The translations under genes and the position numbers were made by a program. Shown here in pieces: positions 55,714-64,000 of a stretch of DNA of 64,000 nucleotides. The notes under the pieces are model-generated. The model was given only the letters and a program-made list of their open reading frames with translations. It ran no database searches and was not told where the DNA came from. Source of the stretch: Streptomyces gardneri. Its GTDB lineage: Bacteria; Actinomycetota; Actinomycetes; Streptomycetales; Streptomycetaceae. The stretch covers positions 62,001-126,000 of the forward strand of contig NZ_BJMN01000015.1 in NCBI RefSeq assembly GCF_006539185.1. The letters are read 5' to 3'. Within the stretch, counting starts at the first letter, position 1; every line of letters starts with the position of its first letter.

Positions 55714-56310
55714 CTATGACGGCGGAGCCTGGAGCCGGGGCAGGGGAATCACCTGTACGTCAGGCTGCTGTTCGGTGAGAGCGGCGTTGTCCAATGCGCG
55801 GAGGTTGATCGCAACGGAACCATCGGGTCGGCCCTTGGCGAGGCGCGCACGGGCTCGGAGGCCGGCTCGAGCAGCATCACCAAGTCCTCGCCCGCGAGCG
55901 TGTTCAGGGTGTCCCGCGAGGTGGTCGGCACCCTGTCGGGGAGCTGGGTGGCGGACATGATCCGGCGCAGCCGGGCCCACCCGGCAGCGTTCTTCGCCAG
56001 GAGTGTCACGCGCAGCGGGGCCTCGGCAACGTGCAGGCCGCCGTGGACCGGTGTTCGCCGTTGGGGCGCCGCCGCGGGGGAGGGGCTGGTGCGGGGCGAC
56101 GGTGAGGTCGACGCCGAAGACGGGCCGGACACCGGCGGTCGCGGCGGCCTTCGCGAAGCGCACCGCGCCGGTCACGTTGTCGCGGTCGGTCAGCGCCAGC
56201 GTTCCGATCCCGCGCTTCGTGGCCCGGGCAGCCGGAGCGCTCGGTTGAGAGGTGCCGAAGCGGGCCGAAATCCCACTCGCCACATGCAGATGCGGCACCC
56301 CGTCACCCAT
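55714..56310 (-). pseudogene. N-terminal (PHP) fragment of a DnaE-type DNA polymerase III alpha
   Basis: From ATG 56308-56310: PHLHVASGISARFGTSQPSA, KRGIGTLALTDRDNVTGAVR, FAKAAATAGVRPVFGVDLTV (the PHP H-H-S-yS / ALTD-d---g-vrF/ GvdL strands), then a frameshift to HVAEAPLRVTLLAKNAAGWA, RLRRIMSATQLPDRVPTTS, DTLNTLAGEDLVMLLEPASE and another to LRALDNAALTEQQPDVQVIP. This is the start of the error-prone DnaE2-type polymerase; the palm and fingers are absent. At least two frameshifts. Confidence 0.65.
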
Positions 56311-56522
56311 GACAACCTCCGGATAACACCCATAAAACAGCCCAAAAACCCTGACTGCAGCCCCGGCTGAGCGTGACGGTTGGCCCGGGCCGTCCGCGGG
56401 TGGCGCCCCGCTGACCTGTTCGGCTGCAGCGTCATGGGTTTCTCGTTGCTCCGCAGCGCGGTCGATGAGTTTGTGGCTCCCGGCCAGTCCAAGCTTGTGA
56501 CACCCCAGGAAAGGACACCGCC

Positions 56523-57128
56523 ATGTCGGAGCTTCTTGTCGACTTCATCACTTCCCTCGACGGCCACGCATCGGGAGAGGGATGGCCCGGGTTCTGGGGC
56601 CTCGAGGGCCCGGAGTACCTCGCATGGCTCGGCGAGCAGCCCGAGGTCACCTACCTGATGGGAGCGAACACCTACCGCCTTATGTCGGGCTTCGCTGCAG
56701 GCCAGGTCCCGAGTGGCCAAGACGAGTTCAGGCCCGAAGAAGAGGCGTCCGTCGACGAGCTCACGCAAGCGTCCAAGGTGGTGTTCTCCTCCTCACTCGA
56801 GGGGCCACTGACGTGGGCCAACTCCACGCTCGTCCGTGACGACGCCGTCGAGGCGGTTCGCGCCATGAAGGCGAGTGGCTCGGGGCTCCTCAGCACGATC
56901 GGCAGCCTCAGCCTGTGCCGGTCCCTGCTACGAGCCGGACTCGTCGACCGCTTCCGGGTCGTGATGTTCCCGGTGATCACCGGGGCCACGGGCGAGGAAC
57001 GCATCTACGACGGCTATCCGGACGTTGCCCTCGAGATGATCGAGCACCGCACCTTCGACGGCCGCATCCAGCTGGTCGAGTACAAGCCCCGCGTGCTCGA
57101 GCACCCGCCGCTCGGCGCCCCTGCGTGA
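56523..57128 (+). CDS. Dihydrofolate reductase / RibD C-terminal-like reductase
   Basis: 201 residues, ATG 56523, ribosome site GAAAGG. Typical DHFR-fold order: LLVDFITSLDGHASGEGWPG, EVTYLMGANTYRLMSGFAAG, SKVVFSSSLEGPLTWANSTL, STIGSLSLCRSLLRAGLVDR, FRVVMFPVITGATGEERIYD. The S-DG and M---- tyr-lM, G----L-GLVDE/R--- and P--lG-G blocks are those of the RibD C-terminal/YyaP family, which reduces pterin- or riboflavin-type or unknown substrates with NAD(P)H. Common solitary genes in actinobacteria. Confidence 0.92.
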   Translation: MSELLVDFITSLDGHASGEGWPGFWGLEGPEYLAWLGEQPEVTYLMGANTYRLMSGFAAGQVPSGQDEFRPEEEASVDELTQASKVVFSSSLEGPLTWANSTLVRDDAVEAVRAMKASGSGLLSTIGSLSLCRSLLRAGLVDRFRVVMFPVITGATGEERIYDGYPDVALEMIEHRTFDGRIQLVEYKPRVLEHPPLGAPA

Positions 57129-57410
57129 CGTCGCCCCGTCCGCCGGTCTGGACGGCCGCCAGGCCGGCGCCGGCGGGTGCGGAGCAAGACCAAAAGGGGG
57201 CCAGCCAACGCCAGAACGCCGAGCCGTCGCAGGTCAGCCCATGTAGGCCGCTCCCAGACCACAGTCTCCGCAAAAGTCCACCTTCCGGATACGGATGCGC
57301 CGCTCGACGCTTCCCTGGGCTGGCTGCGTAGCTTTCCAAACAAGAGCACTTGTCGGTGGGTTTCGGTATCGCGCGTTGCCCAGGGAGCGCGTGAATGTCG
57401 GTGATGAATA
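57129..57410. other. Region without a recognisable gene
   Basis: Minus-strand frame contains a hydrophobic stretch (RRLGVLALAGPLLVLLRTRR), but I see no start or family. Ends at the left edge of the repeat at 57411. Confidence 0.35.
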
Positions 57411-57536
57411 GGTTCTGGCACAGATCTTGGGGAGCCGTCGCGGAGCGTTACCTCGATGTTCGATTGCGAGGGACTGGCTCGTGCGAGACAGCGTACGGCT
57501 CGGCGTCTGACAGCCGGAAGTGACGCTCCATCAGGT
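57411..57536 (+). repeat. Copy 1 of a ~126-bp dispersed repeat
   Basis: Begins GGTTCTGGCACAGATCTTGG and is very similar (roughly 88% by eye) to 63800-63925. It ends about 30 bp before the zincin start codon, so it covers the likely promoter region of that gene. It has the look of an IS end or a short non-autonomous element. Confidence 0.75.
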
Positions 57537-57568
57537 GTAGGTCCGACCGCGACGGATCGCGAAGTCGT

Positions 57569-58366
57569 TTGTTACGAGTAGCCAGACCCGTGGTCGCGCT
57601 GGCCGGCCTCATGCTGATGCTGATGGGGCTGACGGTGCCACAAGCTGCTGCCGATCCATTGCGCGACACAGACCCTAAGGCCGCTGCTGCCCAGCATGAC
57701 GAAGCGGTGTACGTCGTGCAGGAACGAGCGGACGGCACTGTCTACACCGCCATTTACGAGCCCGCCGCGGGTGTCACGTCTGATGAGCTGAGGGCGTCGC
57801 TGCGGCGCCAAGGCATCCGCGGTGTGCAGGACGCAGAACCGACAGCCGCGGCCGGCATCGGGACACTCGGCTGTTCCCCGATCGTCGGAACCGCGTCCGC
57901 ACTGTGTGGCGCCAAGTGGTCCTACGGGGCCTACAACGACCCGCAAGTGTACTTCCTCGACCACACCAGCGACAGTTGGCCGGTGAGCGACGCCCAGGTC
58001 GACTGGTACCAGGCGCCCGGCATCGACGCCTACTACCGCTGGTACACAGCCGGCTGCCCCAGCGGCCGGCACTGCGTGCACACCTACAGCGGCAGTTACG
58101 GAACCGACTGGTACGGCCAGACCTCGTACACCACCTCCGGCGGGTACTTCGTGGACGGTTCAGTCGTCGTGAGGCTCAACGATCAGGTTACGCCGAACAC
58201 CTACGCGGCACGGCGCAGCGTCGCGTGCCATGAGATGGGCCACGCACTGGGGCTGGATCACAACGGATCGACCAACAGCTGCATGTCGGTTCCCGAGTTC
58301 CCGCAGCACCCGTCGTCCCAGGACTTCTCGGTGCTGAACCTGCTCTACCCGAAGCCCGGCACCTGA
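57569..58366 (+). CDS. Secreted matrixin-like zinc metalloprotease
   Basis: 265 residues. Signal peptide (RPVVALAGLMLMLMGLTVPQAAA), a short propeptide with YVVQERADGTVYTAIYEP, then a compact catalytic domain; near the C-terminus RSVACHEMGHALGLDHNGST is the HExxHxxGxxH zinc site, followed by NSCM (Met-turn). Four or more Cys may form disulfides. Matches small actinobacterial zincins. The start is unclear: no ATG is in frame, TTG 57569 is the first candidate and GTG 57590 the next, and neither has a good ribosome site. The dispersed repeat ending ~30 bp upstream may have replaced the native start region. Confidence 0.85.
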   Translation: MLRVARPVVALAGLMLMLMGLTVPQAAADPLRDTDPKAAAAQHDEAVYVVQERADGTVYTAIYEPAAGVTSDELRASLRRQGIRGVQDAEPTAAAGIGTLGCSPIVGTASALCGAKWSYGAYNDPQVYFLDHTSDSWPVSDAQVDWYQAPGIDAYYRWYTAGCPSGRHCVHTYSGSYGTDWYGQTSYTTSGGYFVDGSVVVRLNDQVTPNTYAARRSVACHEMGHALGLDHNGSTNSCMSVPEFPQHPSSQDFSVLNLLYPKPGT

Positions 58367-58380
58367 CAGACCCGACGTGG

Positions 58381-58410
58381 TGCCCCCAGCCCAGTGCCGG
58401 GCTGGGGGCA
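58381..58410. terminator. Perfect 12-bp stem hairpin
   Basis: TGCCCCCAGCCC (58381-58392), loop AGTGCC, and its complement (58399-58410), 14 nt after the zincin stop. Terminator for that gene. Confidence 0.8.
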
Positions 58411-58681
58411 GCACAGTGCGGGTCAGTGAGCGCTTTTCAACATCGCTCTGAGCTGGCCAGATGCAGGGCCAGCGCGGCTTGGACAAGGCCTGTGATGCGG
58501 GTGGTCGAGCACCGAAGCTTGCAGAGAAGTCGCCAGGACTAGGGTGGCGACGACCTGCTCGACAAGGGCTCGGATCTCCGCGTGGGACCGGTCGACGGCC
58601 TTCCGACCTGGGGAAAACGTCTCCCATCAATGTGCGGGGCGGTGGCTCTGCTCTCTTGGGGTGCGTGGGTTGGGTAGCGGG

Positions 58682-60931
58682 TCAGAACAGCAGGGTGCCG
58701 TCGCTGATGAACCGCCGTGACGCGTCGATGTCTTCCGAATTCGGGAAGGGGTTCCGCCAGTCGCCGCTGCCGGGGTGGAAGCTGAGGCTGCCCGTGTCGC
58801 CGCCGGTCACATGGCGGACGACGAGGTCGGCACGGCCGTCGCGGTCGGCGTCGCCGATGGGGATCAGGTCGGTGTAGTAGCCCCAGGTGCTGTTCACCCG
58901 GGTCCGGGTGGCGAAGGTGCCGTCGCCCTTTCCGAGGTAGAGCCAGTCGACGCCGTTGCTGTCGCGGGCGATGAGGTCTCCGGCCGGGCCGCCGCCGATG
59001 TTCCCGGTGGCGGTGATCTTGTTGTAGATCCCCCAGCCGCCGCCGACCTTCACGCGCGGCCGGAAGGGCGAGCTGAGGGAGCCCGTGCCCTTGTAGAGCC
59101 ACAGGACGCCGTCCTTGTCGGTGGCGAGGAGGTCGCGGCGGCCGTCGCCGCTGACGTCGAGGCCCGCGGTGAGGTGGTTGTAGATTCCCCAGCCGCCGCC
59201 GACCCTCGCCCGGGTCGCGAACGGGGCCGAGGCCTTGCCGGTGCCCGCGTACGACCACAGCACACCGCTCTTGTCCCGGCCGAGCAGATCGGCGTGGACG
59301 GTGCCGCCCAGACTTCCGGGGGTGACAATCCGGTCGTAGGTGTCCCATCCGGATCCGACGACGACCTCCGACAGGGTGTCCCGGCTGTCGCTGTTGAGGA
59401 CCTGCCGGGCGTCGAAGACGGAGAGCCGGCCGCCGCTACGGAAGAGCAGGTCGGGCGCGGTGCTGTTCGAGAAGTCGTGCGGCCCCGGCTTGCCGACGAC
59501 CTTCAGCGTGCCCTTCCGCTCGGTCGTCGGGCCGATGCCGTTGGTGGGCTCTGTCGTCATCCGCCAGGTGTAGTCGCCAAGGGGGGCGGCCGTGCCGTCG
59601 TCGAGCAGACCGTCCCAGCTCTGCGCCGCGCCACGGGTGGCGATGGTGAGGATGGTCCGGCGCAGGCCCGTGGCCGTGTGCGTCAGCTCGATGGTCAGCT
59701 TCCCCATGCTGATGCCGGCGGCCGTCCACGACAGCGTCGGGTCGCCGCTCGCCGTGGTCAGGTCGACGGTCGCGGGGATGTTCACGCCGGTGACGGAGTA
59801 CGCGAGGGGGCGGCCGGTGCTCGCCACGAGGGTGGCGGCCGGGGTCCCGTCCGGGCCGGTGGTGACCCGGTAAAGGCCCTCGCCGTGTTCGAGGGTGGCG
59901 CCGTGGACGAGCAGCTCGCCGTCGCTGCCGGGCATGATGCGCAGCGTGATGTCAAGGAGCTTGACCGTCCGGCCGTCGGTCAGGGAGTGGGCTGTCAGGG
60001 CGTGCAGGGGGTTGGGGCTGTACGACCAGGACCCTTCCCTGTCGGCGTACGTCACCCAGTCGTCGCCCAGGAACCCGAGCACCATCCGGCCACCCGAGCC
60101 GATCGGGACGCGGATGGACTCCTCCTGTCCGCGCCCGGCCACCCGGAGGGCCCGGGAGTCGCTGCCGTAGACGTACGGCTCGGTCCAGGCCAGATGCGTA
60201 GCGGAAGCGGTCAGGGTGGGGTTGCCGTCGGAGGCCGTGAGGGCGCGGTCCTCCACGACCCGGGCGGTGGCGACGTCCACGAGGGCGGCGCGCGAGGCCG
60301 ACTGCCCGGGGACCGCGTAGCGGATCACCAGGGTGCCCGGTGCGGTCACGAGGAACTCGACGTTCTGGGCGGCCGCCGGTATCCCGGTGACGACACGGTC
60401 CTCAAGCGTGCCGGCCGGCTTGCCGACGAGATGGAGGTCGACACCACCCGCCGCGCGCGGGACCCTCATGACGAGGGTCGTGCCGTGGAGCGTGGCGAGC
60501 GTGGCGGTCGCGCCCAGGGAGCTCGTGTCGATGACCGTGGGGGCGGCGCCCGTGGCCATGTCGTACAGCGTGTACGTGCTGCCCTCGGTCTTCACGATCA
60601 CGTCCGTGCCGAGGCCGCCCCGGTACGTGCCCGCAGGCAGGACGGTGCTGACGCCGTCCGCGTACCGCGTCCACCGGTGGACTGTCGCGCCGGTCACGCC
60701 GTCCTTGTGCAAGCTCAGGAACCCGGTCGGCCCGTGGCCGAGGACCACGGAGTCCGGCAGGAGCGCGGCGACGCCCTCCTGGGCCGTACCACTCGGCACA
60801 GTGGTAGTCGTCGTGGCCACGGGAGTCGCGGCGCCCGCCGCGCCCGTCGTGAGCGTGCCCACGCAGGCGGCGGCGAGAGCCACGGCGACGGCGGTGGTGA
60901 GGTGGCGGCGGGGCGTACGGGCGTGGGACAA
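58682..60931 (-). CDS. Secreted FG-GAP/VCBS repeat protein with FlgD-like domain
   Basis: About 749 residues. Signal peptide (HLTTAVAVALAAACVGTLTT), a WD/beta-propeller-like first half (YTLYDMATGAAP, TLASATHLAWTEPYVY type strands), a FlgD-like Ig domain near 500-580 (KLTIELTHTATGLRRTILTI, SWDGLLDDGTAAPLGDYTWR), and FG-GAP blades at the C-terminus with calcium-type loops (VSGDGRRDLL, ADRDGRADLVV). Such proteins are surface or exoproteome components. TTG 60929-60931 is preceded by GAGGGG at ideal spacing; ATG 60950-60952 lies 7 codons earlier but has no ribosome site, so I prefer TTG. Confidence 0.85.
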   Translation of the reverse strand: MSHARTPRRHLTTAVAVALAAACVGTLTTGAAGAATPVATTTTTVPSGTAQEGVAALLPDSVVLGHGPTGFLSLHKDGVTGATVHRWTRYADGVSTVLPAGTYRGGLGTDVIVKTEGSTYTLYDMATGAAPTVIDTSSLGATATLATLHGTTLVMRVPRAAGGVDLHLVGKPAGTLEDRVVTGIPAAAQNVEFLVTAPGTLVIRYAVPGQSASRAALVDVATARVVEDRALTASDGNPTLTASATHLAWTEPYVYGSDSRALRVAGRGQEESIRVPIGSGGRMVLGFLGDDWVTYADREGSWSYSPNPLHALTAHSLTDGRTVKLLDITLRIMPGSDGELLVHGATLEHGEGLYRVTTGPDGTPAATLVASTGRPLAYSVTGVNIPATVDLTTASGDPTLSWTAAGISMGKLTIELTHTATGLRRTILTIATRGAAQSWDGLLDDGTAAPLGDYTWRMTTEPTNGIGPTTERKGTLKVVGKPGPHDFSNSTAPDLLFRSGGRLSVFDARQVLNSDSRDTLSEVVVGSGWDTYDRIVTPGSLGGTVHADLLGRDKSGVLWSYAGTGKASAPFATRARVGGGWGIYNHLTAGLDVSGDGRRDLLATDKDGVLWLYKGTGSLSSPFRPRVKVGGGWGIYNKITATGNIGGGPAGDLIARDSNGVDWLYLGKGDGTFATRTRVNSTWGYYTDLIPIGDADRDGRADLVVRHVTGGDTGSLSFHPGSGDWRNPFPNSEDIDASRRFISDGTLLF

Positions 60932-60982
60932 AGCTGATTTCCCCTCGGGCATCGTGGGTGCGGCGATCCATGCCGCACTCCC

Positions 60983-61096
60983 ATGACCTCTGAGAGCCTC
61001 GCAAGGTTGTACGACCTGTACGACCAGCCAGCTGAGCGGAAGCGGATGGCGCAGGCGCGCAAGGCGCGCAGCGAGGCGGCCAAGACATCGAAGTGA
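60983..61096 (+). CDS. Possible 37-residue basic small protein
   Basis: ATG 60983 to TGA 61094-61096: MTSESLARLYDLYDQPAERK followed by RMAQARKARSEAAKTSK. A strongly charged helix with no low-quality codons. It is short and lacks a clear ribosome site, so it may be a real small protein, the tail of a lost gene, or chance. It lies in the divergent gap upstream of the FG-GAP gene. Confidence 0.3.
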   Translation: MTSESLARLYDLYDQPAERKRMAQARKARSEAAKTSK

Positions 61097-61453
61097 CCCC
61101 GGTGTGAACGGGAGTGGCGGTGGCACCGAATTGTCGTCCGTAAGGACGGGAAAACTGTCGCTGCCCATGCGGCACAGTGATAGTGATCATGGCTGTCACG
61201 GGGTGACCGACCTGTTGCCATCAGGCGCCTATCGTGAGGATCGATGGCGGTCATGGGTGTGTCTGTTCACACCACCGGTCTGCACCGTGCCTGGGGCCGG
61301 AGGTGGAGCGGCGGGCTGGGGCTCTCTTATCGGTCGGGCGCGCGTAGCGCTGCCACTGGGTTTTCGGGAGCAATGCAACGTGGCGGTGCTCCGGTAGGGC
61401 ACGGGTTCGGGCGGGCGGCGGACACGGCCCCTGGCCCTCGGCCCTGTGGTGGC

Positions 61454-62017
61454 TCAGGAGTAGGTCATGGGGCAGCCGTGCCGTATGGAGTACTGCGCGG
61501 CGCGCAGGTAGAGAGCCACGTAGAAGGCCGCGTCCCGGTCCTCGGCCCACGGTCCTGTCCGCTCCGCCCCGCCCTCCAGGAACCATAAACTCAGTGTGAG
61601 GTTCTCGCCCGCCGGTATCGCATCCACGGGCAGTTCGACGGCGTCGGCGAGCCGCTCGGCCAGGGCGAGCACCCGCGGGGCCCCGGCGACCACTGTCTCT
61701 TCGCCGGAGTACGCGGTGCCGACGGGGAGCACGATCTCCTCCTCCAACGCGAACGGCACCAGCACACTCCAGTCGAGGAGGGCCGACAGCTCCGCATCGG
61801 TCAGCCGTGTCCTGCACAGCGCCACGAAGCCGTCCATGGACGGGCTGACCTTCTCCTCGAACCAGCCCGGCGCCTCCCCTGCGACCTGCCGCAGCTCGTA
61901 AGGGGGCAGCCCGCGCCGCTCCAGCTCGGTGTTCAGCGCGGCGGCGACGTCCCCGTACCCGTCCTCCCCGAGTTGTGACCAGTCCTGCGCGGTGACACTC
62001 ACCAGATAGACACCCAT
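61454..62017 (-). CDS. Unrecognised conserved-looking cytosolic protein
   Basis: 187 residues, ATG 62015-62017. No signal peptide or membrane helix: MGVYLVSVTAQDWSQLGEDG, YGDVAAALNTELERRGLPPY, RLTDAELSALLDWSVLVPFA, EEEIVLPVGTAYSGEETVVA and a C-terminal GAERTGPWAEDRDAAFYVAL with YLRAAQYSIRHGCPMTYS. Helix-strand organisation looks like a globular alpha/beta protein. The Asp/Glu-rich, Cys-poor composition and absence of catalytic motifs give no function. Transcribed with the 62160-63464 gene from the same strand, 142 bp apart. Confidence 0.7.
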   Translation of the reverse strand: MGVYLVSVTAQDWSQLGEDGYGDVAAALNTELERRGLPPYELRQVAGEAPGWFEEKVSPSMDGFVALCRTRLTDAELSALLDWSVLVPFALEEEIVLPVGTAYSGEETVVAGAPRVLALAERLADAVELPVDAIPAGENLTLSLWFLEGGAERTGPWAEDRDAAFYVALYLRAAQYSIRHGCPMTYS

Positions 62018-62159
62018 GATCGCAACGTACCGGCCGCCACCGACAACGTCCCTGCCTCTCGTAGGAGCGCGGCGGCCGTGCCCACCGGTTCAGCGCCGCC
62101 TGAGGCGTGTATCAGGGCACAGGCGCCGACCGCTCGACCGCCCGGCACCCAGCGCCCTG

Positions 62160-63464
62160 TCAGGCTTCGCCGCGCCGGGCCCAGGTGCCTCTTCCACCCG
62201 CCGTCATCAGCGTGTTGACGATGTGCGACCGGTTGCGGCCGCCCCGAAGCAGCCGCTCGGCCGCCAGGCCGAACGCCAGCGCAGGTCCCACGAGACCGAG
62301 GGTCTCGCCGGTGCCGAGCGCCAGCCCCGCGCCGGCGAGCCCGAGGCCGGTCTCGGCCGCGGCCCAGGCGAGCCGCCCGGGCCGCTCTCCGGAGGCCGGC
62401 AGCTTCCGCCGGACCGCCCGGAGCAGTGCGGGGAGGGCGTCGTCGGCCGCCGCCGCGTCCCCGGCGCGCAGCGCCGCCTGGAAGGCGTCGCGCCGACGGG
62501 TCACGACCTCGTCCTGATGGATCTTCGCGATGTCCTGCCAGCCCAGTTCGGCGACCGCCGCCAGGTTGCCCGGGGCCATCCCGTGTTCCGCAGGGGCTGT
62601 GGCCCCGGGGCCGGCGGGCTCGAAGAGCGCGTCCGTCGGACGCCCGAGGTAGAGCCCGATGTCGGCCGCTTTCGGGAGCGACCGCGGGGACGCCCCGTCG
62701 GTGCCCAGCGTCCGCTGCACCGCTGCGTTCCAGGCCTGCGTCGCGGTGTTCCACATCGCCGTCCTGTGTGGCGGGTCCGTCGCGTCGAGCTGGGCGAAGA
62801 GCACGGCCCTGCGGTGCCGGTTCGACGGCTCCACGTGCTCGTCGAGATAGGCGAGGGTGCGTTCCACCGGGGCGTAGTCGTGGCCGGGGAGCCCCGGCAG
62901 CTCCGCCACCTCCTCCAACACGTCGCGGTACGAGCAGGGGCGCGTCACGGCGCTCGTGCCCAGCGGCACTCCCGCCTCGCGGGAGAAGTGATGCAGGGTC
63001 CAGGCCACGGCCTCCAGCCTGCGCCGGATCACCCCGCCCTCCTCGTACCGTGCGCCCAGCGCGGTACCCCGCGCGAACAGCGGCCCGGGATTCGCCTCCC
63101 CGCGCTCCAGAACGGCTTCGGACAGCCTGACCAGGGGCTCCGCCGTGTCGAACGAAGACGAGAGCCAGCCGGGCTCCAGGGCGCGGTGCAGGCCGGTGGT
63201 GACCAGGGCGAAGGGGTCGCTGCCGGCCGGAGCGGCGGTGGTGCAGCGCAGGAACGACGGGCAGCCGCGCACGAAGGACCGGAAGTCCTCCGTCTCGAAC
63301 AGCGCCTGTACCGCATGGCTGTCGATGAGCTGCACGTCGCTCAGCACCACCGTGTGCCCTAGCAGGGCCTGGATCTTCAGCATGACGGCCAATGACGTGT
63401 CCTGCGGACCCCACCCGGACACGCGCAGATGCTCACCATCAAGCCAGTGGGCATAGATCTCCAT
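62160..63464 (-). CDS. Unrecognised 434-residue protein with C-terminal hydrophobic segment
   Basis: ATG 63462-63464 after GGGGAAGGGGAA. A STAS-like start (GHTVVLSDVQLIDSHAVQAL, FETEDFRSFVRGC) is followed by helices (EAVLERGEANPGPLFARGTA, LEAVAWTLHHFSREAGVPLG), NRHRRAVLFAQLDATDPPHR and ALRAGDAAAADDALPALLRA; the tail has a long hydrophobic run (GLGLAGAGLALGTGETLGLV, GPALAFGLAAERLLRG), perhaps a membrane hairpin. No family recognised. A cell-associated protein of unknown role. Confidence 0.7.
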   Translation of the reverse strand: MEIYAHWLDGEHLRVSGWGPQDTSLAVMLKIQALLGHTVVLSDVQLIDSHAVQALFETEDFRSFVRGCPSFLRCTTAAPAGSDPFALVTTGLHRALEPGWLSSSFDTAEPLVRLSEAVLERGEANPGPLFARGTALGARYEEGGVIRRRLEAVAWTLHHFSREAGVPLGTSAVTRPCSYRDVLEEVAELPGLPGHDYAPVERTLAYLDEHVEPSNRHRRAVLFAQLDATDPPHRTAMWNTATQAWNAAVQRTLGTDGASPRSLPKAADIGLYLGRPTDALFEPAGPGATAPAEHGMAPGNLAAVAELGWQDIAKIHQDEVVTRRRDAFQAALRAGDAAAADDALPALLRAVRRKLPASGERPGRLAWAAAETGLGLAGAGLALGTGETLGLVGPALAFGLAAERLLRGGRNRSHIVNTLMTAGGRGTWARRGEA

Positions 63465-63657
63465 GGTTCCCCTTCCCCCGCCGAGCGAGGGTCTCCCCCT
63501 CGGCAGCAGACCCTACGATGAAGAAGCCAACTGCGCTAAGTGCCTGGTCGGTTGGGGCCCGCCCGCACACCCCGCACTGCCCCAAACCGAGACCGCGATG
63601 GCACAGCCACAGCGCGGCGGAGATCCCGGGGCGGCTTTGTCCACGACAACGGGGTCC

Positions 63658-63810
63658 GGCACAACTTCTGTGGAGCTGCGCGGACCGGGCTTGTTTCCTT
63701 CTCAGGGCCTACCGCTGACCTGTAGGTTCCCGGCGTGCTCCGGCCTCGGGAACCAAAGGCTCGGCTCGGCACCACAGAAGTCGTGCCAGAACCACTTTCG
63801 GTTCTGGCAC
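63658..63810. repeat. Inverted repeats in front of the second dispersed repeat
   Basis: GGCACAACTTCTGTGGAGC (near 63659-63677) is the near reverse complement (17 of 19) of sequence at about 63766-63784, and GTGCCAGAACC (63783-63793) is the exact complement of GGTTCTGGCAC (63800-63810). The second pair joins an element end to the start of copy 2 of the dispersed repeat. This looks like a composite of element termini. Confidence 0.5.
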
Positions 63811-63925
63811 AGATCTTGGGGAGCCGTCGCGGAGCGTGACATCGTTGTTCGATTGCGAGGGGCTGGCTCGTGCGAGACGGCGTACGACTTGTCACCTGAC
63901 AGCTGGAAGTGACGCTCCATCAGGT
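63800..63925 (+). repeat. Copy 2 of the ~126-bp dispersed repeat
   Basis: Matches 57411-57536 with scattered differences, same orientation, starting GGTTCTGGCACAGATCTTGG and ending TGACGCTCCATCAGGT. After it, sequence diverges. Near the right edge ATG 63969-63971 (MVLVMQTDEL) may begin another gene, too short to judge. Confidence 0.75.
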
Positions 63926-64000
63926 CTCTCCCGTTCGCTGCTGTGGTCGGCGGTCGGCGGTGGGCGGTGATGGTGCTGGTCATGCAGACCGACGAGCTGT

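Noticed and set aside
1..64000. CRISPR array, tRNA or rRNA genes
   Set aside because: No regularly spaced repeats of CRISPR type, no tRNA cloverleaf with a GTTCGA-type T-loop in context, and no rRNA-like stretch was found by eye.

Overview
The window is high-GC actinobacterial DNA, almost certainly from a Streptomyces chromosome: strong G/C third-position bias, GTG/TTG starts behind purine-rich Shine-Dalgarno sites, many secreted proteins with Ala-rich signal peptides, and typical Streptomyces families (Excalibur, DUF5958, DUF6243, Lsr2, RHS/LamG toxins, ricin-lectin and FG-GAP exoproteins). No rRNA, tRNA, ribosomal or central-metabolism gene was recognised. The density of broken genes and transposase scraps suggests an accessory region such as a chromosome arm.

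Layout. 0-4.5 kb: edge-truncated FUSC-type membrane protein, an MMPL exporter, and relics of an alpha/beta hydrolase, an S1-domain protein and an IS701-type transposase. 4.4-15.4 kb: a giant RHS/LamG polymorphic toxin (about 3,480 codons) ending in an HNH-like endonuclease domain, overlapping by 7 nt a SUKH-like immunity gene and closed by a 42-bp perfect palindrome. 15.8-20.5 kb: rearranged IS5 scraps, a membrane-anchored secreted protein, a zincin-FnIII-ricin exoprotease and a heavily frameshifted gene. 20.7-23.2 kb: a second toxin cassette (secreted coiled-coil/HINT toxin with an unrecognised C-terminal domain) abutting its likely immunity gene. 23.3-36.4 kb: a gene graveyard with intact islands (RidA/HxlR divergent pair, small membrane protein, Excalibur protein, M6-like peptidase, PhzF, GNAT). 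36.4-38.6 kb: MarR regulator divergent from a DHA2 transporter, with three phased TTGA-N5-TCAA sites between them. 39-40.7 kb: three overlapping genes (secreted Ig-like protein, S74-like chaperone part, 2OG-Fe(II) oxygenase). 41-53.6 kb: integrase and FG-GAP scraps, LacI regulator, an IS5-family element of about 875 bp, a 475-residue orphan, a second DHA2 transporter, delta-60/DUF6243 relics, HopJ-like and EF-hand proteins and two PD-(D/E)XK nuclease genes (one frameshifted). 53.9-55.6 kb: three translationally coupled genes (unknown, variant Fic, DUF5958). 55.7-64 kb: broken DnaE PHP fragment, RibD-type reductase, a zincin just downstream of a repeat also found at 63.8 kb, a large FG-GAP exoprotein and two unrecognised proteins.

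How the parts fit. The intact genes fall into three functional groups: contact or secreted conflict systems (two toxin/immunity cassettes, nucleases, the Fic operon), secreted hydrolases and exoproteins, and drug/lipid efflux with local regulators. Many broken genes differ from readable ones by a single base, often in homopolymers. Because multi-kilobase genes such as the RHS gene are uninterrupted, most lesions probably reflect real decay, but read-level confirmation would be needed. All family assignments here come from reading motifs by eye, not from database searches.
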